In this document: positions 57,955-64,000 of the stretch, one piece after another
How positions within the stretch are numbered: position 1 is the stretch's first letter
Layout: each line of letters opens with the position of its first letter
Assembly (NCBI RefSeq): GCF_009730915.1
Contig: NC_052489.1
Location: 27,211,916 to 27,275,915 of the forward strand
Reading direction: 5' to 3'
From: Dioscorea cayenensis subsp. rotundata
Taxonomy: Eukaryota; Streptophyta; Magnoliopsida; Dioscoreales; Dioscoreaceae
Length of the DNA: 64,000 nt
The notes under the pieces: generated by a model
The model's database searches: none
The model's input: only the letters and a program-made list of their open reading frames with translations
What the model was told of the DNA's origin: nothing
Translations under genes and position numbers: made by a program

Positions 57955-60900
57955 ATGGGTTTTTTCAAAGACTTGATTCTTAGGAAGAAGACCTCAGCCA
58001 AAGGTGAGGCCTTTTATTGCAGATTTCTAGGGTTTTTGTCACTCGCATTCCACTTGTTTTGCGTTGATTCCTGATGTTATGTTTTTTTTCATGTGAAAAT
58101 TCTTTGATTTATTGAAAGGTTTTGAAAAGATCGCATTTTTACTGCCGATATTCGTTGATTTTCACTAGGATTTTGGCATTTCTTGCGTCATTCTTCTGGT
58201 CTGATAGTTTGGTGATTGTGAACCTCATCCGAGGGAACATTGCAGATGCCCTCAGGGAAAGCAAGAGAGAGATGTCAATCGCTACACGAGGTGAAAAGTC
58301 TGGTCTTTGATGCCAACCTGAGTTTTTCTTTCAGAGATTCAGCTGGACTGGAACTACCTTTTTTGAATTTGATTTGATTTATTGTTCTTTGCCTTTCTAC
58401 GCACATTGTACCTCAAAACCTTATCAATTAAAGAGATTAACTCTTGTATGCTAATGAATAATGGAGCCGTTTTCATTCTACTGTTTTGCTTGTTTTTAGG
58501 GGTGGAGAGGGAGATTGCAGCTCTTCAACTAGAGGTTTGTGACCTGATAGGTTTAATTGGAATGAGATATTTTGCATCTCTTGTTTCATGTTCTTATTTG
58601 ATAATGTATGGTGGCAGGAGAAGAAGTTGGTGGCAGAGATAAAGCAGACAGCAAAAACAGGAAATGAGGCAAGTTTACTGGGATTTTGTATATTATCTTT
58701 CAACTGTCATTTGATTCAATTATGCAGATGGTTTCTTTTTTAACCATCAGATATCAATTCTGTTCATGTTAGAGAACAACCTTATATGTTATTCTACTAC
58801 TGGGTTGCAATCTTTGAAGTTTCATCATAAAATAGTTCTCATTGTTATTTTGCATCAATTATGCATTCTACTTGGCTTTTCTTCCAGGCCGCAACACGGA
58901 TCTTGGCTCGTCAGCTTGTTCGACTTAGGCAGCAAATCACTAATCTTCAAGGAACTCGTGCGCAAATACGAGGAGTGGCAACTCATACACAGGTCAAGAG
59001 TACTAAAGATTCTGCTCTTGATTGGAATTCCTAATTTTTTTTTTTTCCTGAAAGATGCATTGTTTTTGTTCTTTGTTTTCTCAGGCAATGTATGCTAGTA
59101 CCTCCATTTCTACTGGGATGAAAGGTGCAAGTAAAGCAATGAAAGCCATGAATAAGGTAATTAATGAACTGTTTTTGAGAAGTCAAAAACTGGATATTCA
59201 GTTCTCTCAGCCACTTGATATTTTGAAAAAGACTTGGTTCAGTTATTCATGGAAATTTACATGTTTCAGCAAATGGAGCCAGCAAAGCAGGCTAAAGTCA
59301 TTAGAGAATTTCAAAAGCAATCATCACAGATGGACATGACTGTAAGTATTTCTTTTGGATTTTTATATGATCTCATCTTCTATAATTGAACTTCTAGCAC
59401 TCCCAATCTATGATCAGCTTGGCATTTCACATAAAATTGCTCGAAATCTATCCACTTAAGAAGTATTTGTCCATATGCGGCTGGAGTTACTAAGAATGTA
59501 ATTTTACCTGAACCATCATCATTCGGTCATCATTTTACATCTGTGCATAACACCAACTTTAGAGAATTGAGAGATGTGCCATATCTCCGTATCATAAGCA
59601 TACAAGACCTCTATGTGCTTTTCATATCATCTGACCTTGCATTTTTGGTGAAATTATTATTAGATCTCTCAAAAACCAGTAATGATGCAATACCAAACTT
59701 AAGAGAACATTTAGGTTAGATGACCAGGACACCTAATGCTGTAGAAGAGAACTGAGAAGTTAAAAATATATATACACATGTGCGTGCTCACGCGCACACA
59801 GACACACACTTACAATCATTAAAACAAATTTGATCAACCAACCCTTTCATAGGGTATGGCATAAAGCAAGGGAAAGCGTAAACCTCCTCTGGAGGAAACT
59901 CTCCATTGCCGAATCTACTGAACCCCTGCGGGGCAATCAGATTTGCTCCAACCCCTTCTGCTCAACGGTGAGAAGGAAGTTGACTTGACCCTTCTACCTT
60001 TCAAGTCTCTTAACATGTATGGTCCAAGAACCATAAATAATGAATAAATTTAAATGATTAAAATGAAAGAAGATGACAGGATGAGAGAGCATTTTATGCC
60101 ATATAATAGTTTTTTAAACAACATGCATGAGTAGGGTTGCAATCGAGCAAAGCTGAGCCAAGCTGTAAAGTGTTCCAGCAAAGCTAGGCAGAATTGGCTA
60201 CAAGCTTGAGCTCGATTTGAGCTTTAACTTCTGAGCTTGAGCTTGGCTTGAGTTGGTAAAACTATGTGAATCGAGCTCAGCTTGAAAAATATTTGTTTAT
60301 AGTGAAAATTAAGCCGAGCTCGAGCTTGGCTCATTAAGATGTTAAGCTTGAGCATGCTAAGCATGTTAAGCTTGTTTATAATGAATTGAATATAGACTAA
60401 TACATCAAATCTTAATAGTTTCATTACATGATTATTACAACAACTCTCAAAAATGCCTGTTTGCCAGCGGGCTCACACAAGCTCTCTTATTGAGCAAGTT
60501 CATGAGTCTAAATGACCCAAATAGTATGAGGCTCAAGCAAACAGGCTCACAAGCCTCTTATTGAGCAAGCTCATGGGTCTTAATGAGCAAAATAGTATGA
60601 GGCTTGAGCTTGGCTTAATTAACTATTTGAGGTTGAAAATCAGGCTTGAGCTCGCCTCATTTGTTTGATGAATGAGCCTTTTTTTTTTAACTGAGCTCTA
60701 AGTAGCTTACGAATGGCTTGGTTCGTTCGCAGCCTTATGCACAAGTTGTAATGTTAGAACCGATATTGTTCGTTCGTCTGATCTTCATCTTCTAAAGCTG
60801 ATACATATTTGAGATTGTGCTTTTCATCTTCTATGCGCAAGTTGGGATGTTAGAACTGATATTTTTCATTTGTCCAATTTTCATCTTCTAAAGTTGATAT

Positions 60901-61838
60901 ATATTTGCTATTGTGCTCTCCATAGATTGAGATGATGTCAGAGTCTATTGATGAAACTTTGGACAAAGATGAAGCAGAGGAGGAGACAGAAGAGCTGACC
61001 AACCAGGTAAGCTGAAGAATTAGATTATGGATAAGCATAGAACTGGTTCTTTACGGTTTTTGAAAGGATGTGGAGGGCTTATTACCATCCATGGCAGTAC
61101 AATGTTATTTTACTCAATCCTTAACATGATTATCTTTTAGGTACTTGACGAAATTGGAGTCGGTGTTGCCTCCCAGGTAAGCTTTCTTGCTTTCATGAAG
61201 AGAGTTTTTTATTGATCCTCACCCATTTAATTTTCATGATTCCTTATGGTTATCTTCTTCTCTTTTTTATCCAACTCCTCACAGTTATCTTCAGCTCCTA
61301 AAGGTCGTATTGCAACAACAAGGAAAGTTGAAAGTGTCTCAAGGTATCAACTCTTTTCCTTATATCTTCAATAGAGGTAGTTGGATGCCCCAGGATTAAA
61401 TTTAAGCAGTGGAGATATTGAACAATGAGGAATAATTTTCCTAGGATATTATTATCTAATCATCTCACTTTAAGAGATTGTAAGTATATCACCTTGGAAT
61501 TGCTGTTCATACTCACCATTCTTTAAATAATATATGGATGGTTGTAGAAAGTTTCAAGGAATAATTCTAAAAACATGGTTAGTGGGAAGCATCTCTTTAG
61601 GTGTTATACAATAAACGGCGAGAAATCTCATTCATACTTGAAAGAATCTGATTTTCCATTTGCTCATGCTTTTTTAAACATCCTACTGAATGAGATATTT
61701 TTGATACTATAAGATGCTCTTTGCCATTGGTGGACACTTGTTACTGTCTTCAAACTGTATATTTGCAGGAACACAGCTCCTGAGACTCCCGGTGTTGATG
61801 ATCTAGAGAAAAGGTTTGCATCCCTTCGGCGCAATTGA
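57955..61838 (+). CDS. VPS2: VPS2 homologue (ESCRT-III, CHMP2-like), 11 exons
   Basis: Exons: 57955-58003, 58246-58290, 58500-58534, 58618-58668, 58888-58992, 59085-59156, 59270-59341, 60926-61006, 61141-61176, 61285-61343, 61769-61838, encoding 224 residues, the normal ESCRT-III size. It resembles the plant VPS2.2/VPS2.3 group: an N-terminal basic helix (MGFFKDLILRKKT), DALRESKREMSIATRGVERE, LARQLVRLRQQITNLQGTRA, MYASTSISTGMKGASKAMKA, an acidic segment (DKDEAEEETEEL), and a C-terminal MIM1 (DDLEKRFASLRRN) that recruits the VPS4 ATPase. ESCRT-III polymers cut membrane necks during endosomal sorting. All coding parts look intact. Intron 4 has a GC donor (GAG|GCAAGT). Intron 7 is about 1.6 kb because of an inserted MITE. 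Confidence 0.94.
60132..60737. mobile_element. hAT-type MITE in VPS2 intron 7
   Basis: The ends TAGGGTTGCAATCGAGC and the reverse complement of the right end, TAAGGCTGCGAACGAAC, are alike. The flanks TGCATGAG (60124-60131) and TGCACAAG (60738-60745) look like an 8-bp target duplication with two changes. The inside is full of GAGCTTGAGCTCG-type words in both orientations. It is 606 bp long with no ORF, and older than the two hAT-type elements with exact duplications. Confidence 0.8.
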
Positions 61839-63281
61839 TCATCCCTATGATAGAGATCGAAATATACATGATATGTATAGTTTCCATAATATTACTATTA
61901 AAATTTTTCTTCTGTTGTTGAATGCTGGTAAAACCTTTCACTGTTATCCTGTTATTGGTTTTTCCAACTCTGGTTTCTGCAGTCAGTGTTTACTGTTGCC
62001 ATAAAATTGGAAGAAGGTATGATTGTATCTCTATTTTCTTCCTATAAATAGAATCTCACTTGTGTTAAATGATATGGTAGGTTTGTGATTCCAACTTATC
62101 TTTGGGGAATATATGTTGAATTAATTTATCATTTCATTGAAAAAGATGCAAGAATATATGAATTATTCCAATTATCTGAAGGGGAATACAAGCCAATTAT
62201 TCTTTTCTTCTTATTGAGCAAATGTTTTGAATGTCAGCAAGTCACAAGCTCTGCAGTCTATTTAAATTTGACTTCTACAGGAGTATATATGCCATTATCC
62301 TTTTGCAATTTTTTTTAATGAATTTAATGAGGTGAAAAGAATTATTCCATTTATCTAAATAGAATAATACTATGTGGGCCAAAAACCACTAGGTCTATTG
62401 GCAGTTGGCACCTAGTTTTTTATGTAAAGTATTTGTGTCATTACTGAAGAGGTGAGTTTAAACCTCTATTTAAAGAGAATGAGGACATAGAAGTCGTTGA
62501 GATATTAATTTTATGTTCGTATAGGTCCCGACAATGTTTGTTTGTTTTTTTAAAATAATTTTAAAAAAAATGAAAGAATAAAAGTGTATGAAAGGTGATG
62601 CAAGGTACTTCTTTATAGTTAAATTTTTAGATTGGGAAATAAAACCCTTTAAATTTTTTTATGTATTTGTCGGCATACTAATGAGAAAGGTTGTTGATCT
62701 ATTGGCCCACCGACTTTGATATTAATTAGCTCTTAAGCTTTTTTATTTTTATTTCTTTATAGACAACCCTGTGATATTTTTAAGAGCGAAGACCTGGTCT
62801 ACATCATGCGTTGCTTTGACCAAAGAATTTAATGATATTTAGGAGTGATAATATCATTTTATCAATAATCATATAAAGTCTTACAAAAGAATTTGAATTG
62901 GCAATCATCTTTTGAAAATTAGAGACATCATACGTTCAATTCTTTTCTTTAAAGCATCAGTTTATAAATTCTAGAAGGGATATTTTTGATAAATTTATTT
63001 TTGTAATCTTGAAATTATACAAATACCGTTTTAATTTTTTTTCTTTCATATATATAATAAATACTTTGAAAACTTAAAATTTTACATGCCTTTATTTTTT
63101 TATTTATTTTTACAAAAGCACAAACGTACAAAAAAATTACACAAATTATAATAACTTAATAATTCATAGAGATTTATCATGTAAACGCAGTAAGATATGG
63201 ATTCATATCTTCGTATCAAATACTATAACTCTATAATAATAATTTTTTTATCATTTAAAAAATACGAATCCTCCCCCATAA

Positions 63282-63316
<35 letters not shown>

Positions 63317-64000
63317 CTTTTTACTTTTCTCTCTTTCTCTAGGTTTTTATTTTTTTTAAAAAATCACTCTCTTTCTCTTTGTGGTTTTTTATTTTTATTT
63401 AAAAAAATTATTTTTTTTATAAATTAATATTAATAATCTAAAACATAATAAATTTTTTAAAAATATTTATAAGATTTATTATTTGATATATTGATATTTT
63501 ATGAATTATTTTATGTAGTATGTATATTATTCAAAAAATCTATGTTTTAGTTTTTAGTTTTTTATAAATTAGCTTATATAATATATAAAATTATATTTTT
63601 AACATAATTTTTATAAAAAATTATTGTTTGACTTTTATTTTTATAAACTTAACTTTAAATTAACATAAATATAAATTTTAAAAAAAATTATAAAAATTTT
63701 ATTAATTATTATTTTATTTTTTTACATTTCGCCCCCTACCTATAATTTCTGGCTCCATTTTTGGGACTTAGTATACATACTACATTGAATCAACAGTAAT
63801 AGTATTCTATAAAACTAGGTCTACTGAGACCACCTTGCACACTTTGTGGTGACTTACCATTATAGTATCATTTACCTAAACACTTCTAAACAGTATAAAA
63901 GTATATTTATATTTTATAAAAAAATAATCATTATATTTGTCCCATAAATAACCGGCATAAAAGATGATTAAATTATTCAATAAAACTATAGAGGGATATT
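61839..64000. other. VPS2 3' flank and AT-rich intergenic DNA
   Basis: Very AT-rich. There are short open frames but none with coding character. A CT dinucleotide run lies at about 63286-63316. 62370-62530 (GGGCCAAAAACCACTAGGTC, GAGGTGAGTTTAAACCTC) may be an old repeat. No gene or RNA is recognised. Confidence 0.6.

Overview
The window is nuclear DNA of a flowering plant. Split genes with GT-AG introns, plant Ty1/copia, L1, CACTA and hAT-type elements, and plant-type NRAMP, GH31 and VPS2 proteins all support this. A monocot outside the grasses is my best guess. The alpha-glucosidase genes resemble monocot seed alpha-glucosidases and show the monocot pattern of a GC-rich 5' coding part fading into AT-rich 3' coding sequence, while the intergenic DNA is very AT-rich. 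The species cannot be named from sequence alone.

Layout. 1-2291: copia element (minus) running off the left edge. 2289-2365: scrap of alpha-glucosidase exon 2. 2463-5644: 13-exon NRAMP metal transporter gene. 6190-15873: second copia element (minus), split by a 6.3 kb L1 LINE (8023-14323) and a 1000-N gap. 15886-20000: alpha-glucosidase pseudogene. 20325-28569: NRAMP pseudogene broken by a copia fragment, a small LTR element (21891-23133) and a CACTA transposon (23561-28282). 29755-33724: flank, promoter and first exon of another alpha-glucosidase unit, cut by an 886-bp TIR element. 33728-36846: copia gag joined to a third, 5'-truncated NRAMP copy. 38940-43160, 45629-49170 and 52854-56269: three full-length alpha-glucosidase genes (A, B, C). 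56730-57327: truncated L1. 57955-61838: 11-exon VPS2 (ESCRT-III) gene. 61839-64000: AT-rich DNA with no gene seen.

The main story is a decaying tandem array whose ancestral unit was an alpha-glucosidase gene followed by an NRAMP gene. Paralogue comparison shows what each copy has lost. Gene B is the only alpha-glucosidase with an uninterrupted reading frame (872 residues). A has a one-base insertion and C a nonsense codon. The only NRAMP copy with all exons (506 residues) has a shifted C-terminal tail and a Gly-to-Arg change in a conserved membrane motif. Copies 2 and 3 share the same copia-NRAMP junction and the same small LTR element in intron 12, so they were duplicated after those insertions.

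The most unusual items are the small non-autonomous LTR element, whose internal ORF looks like a double-stranded-RNA-binding domain, and an exact 38-nt copy of the 5' end of U2 snRNA, flanked by 12-bp direct repeats, inside the CACTA element.
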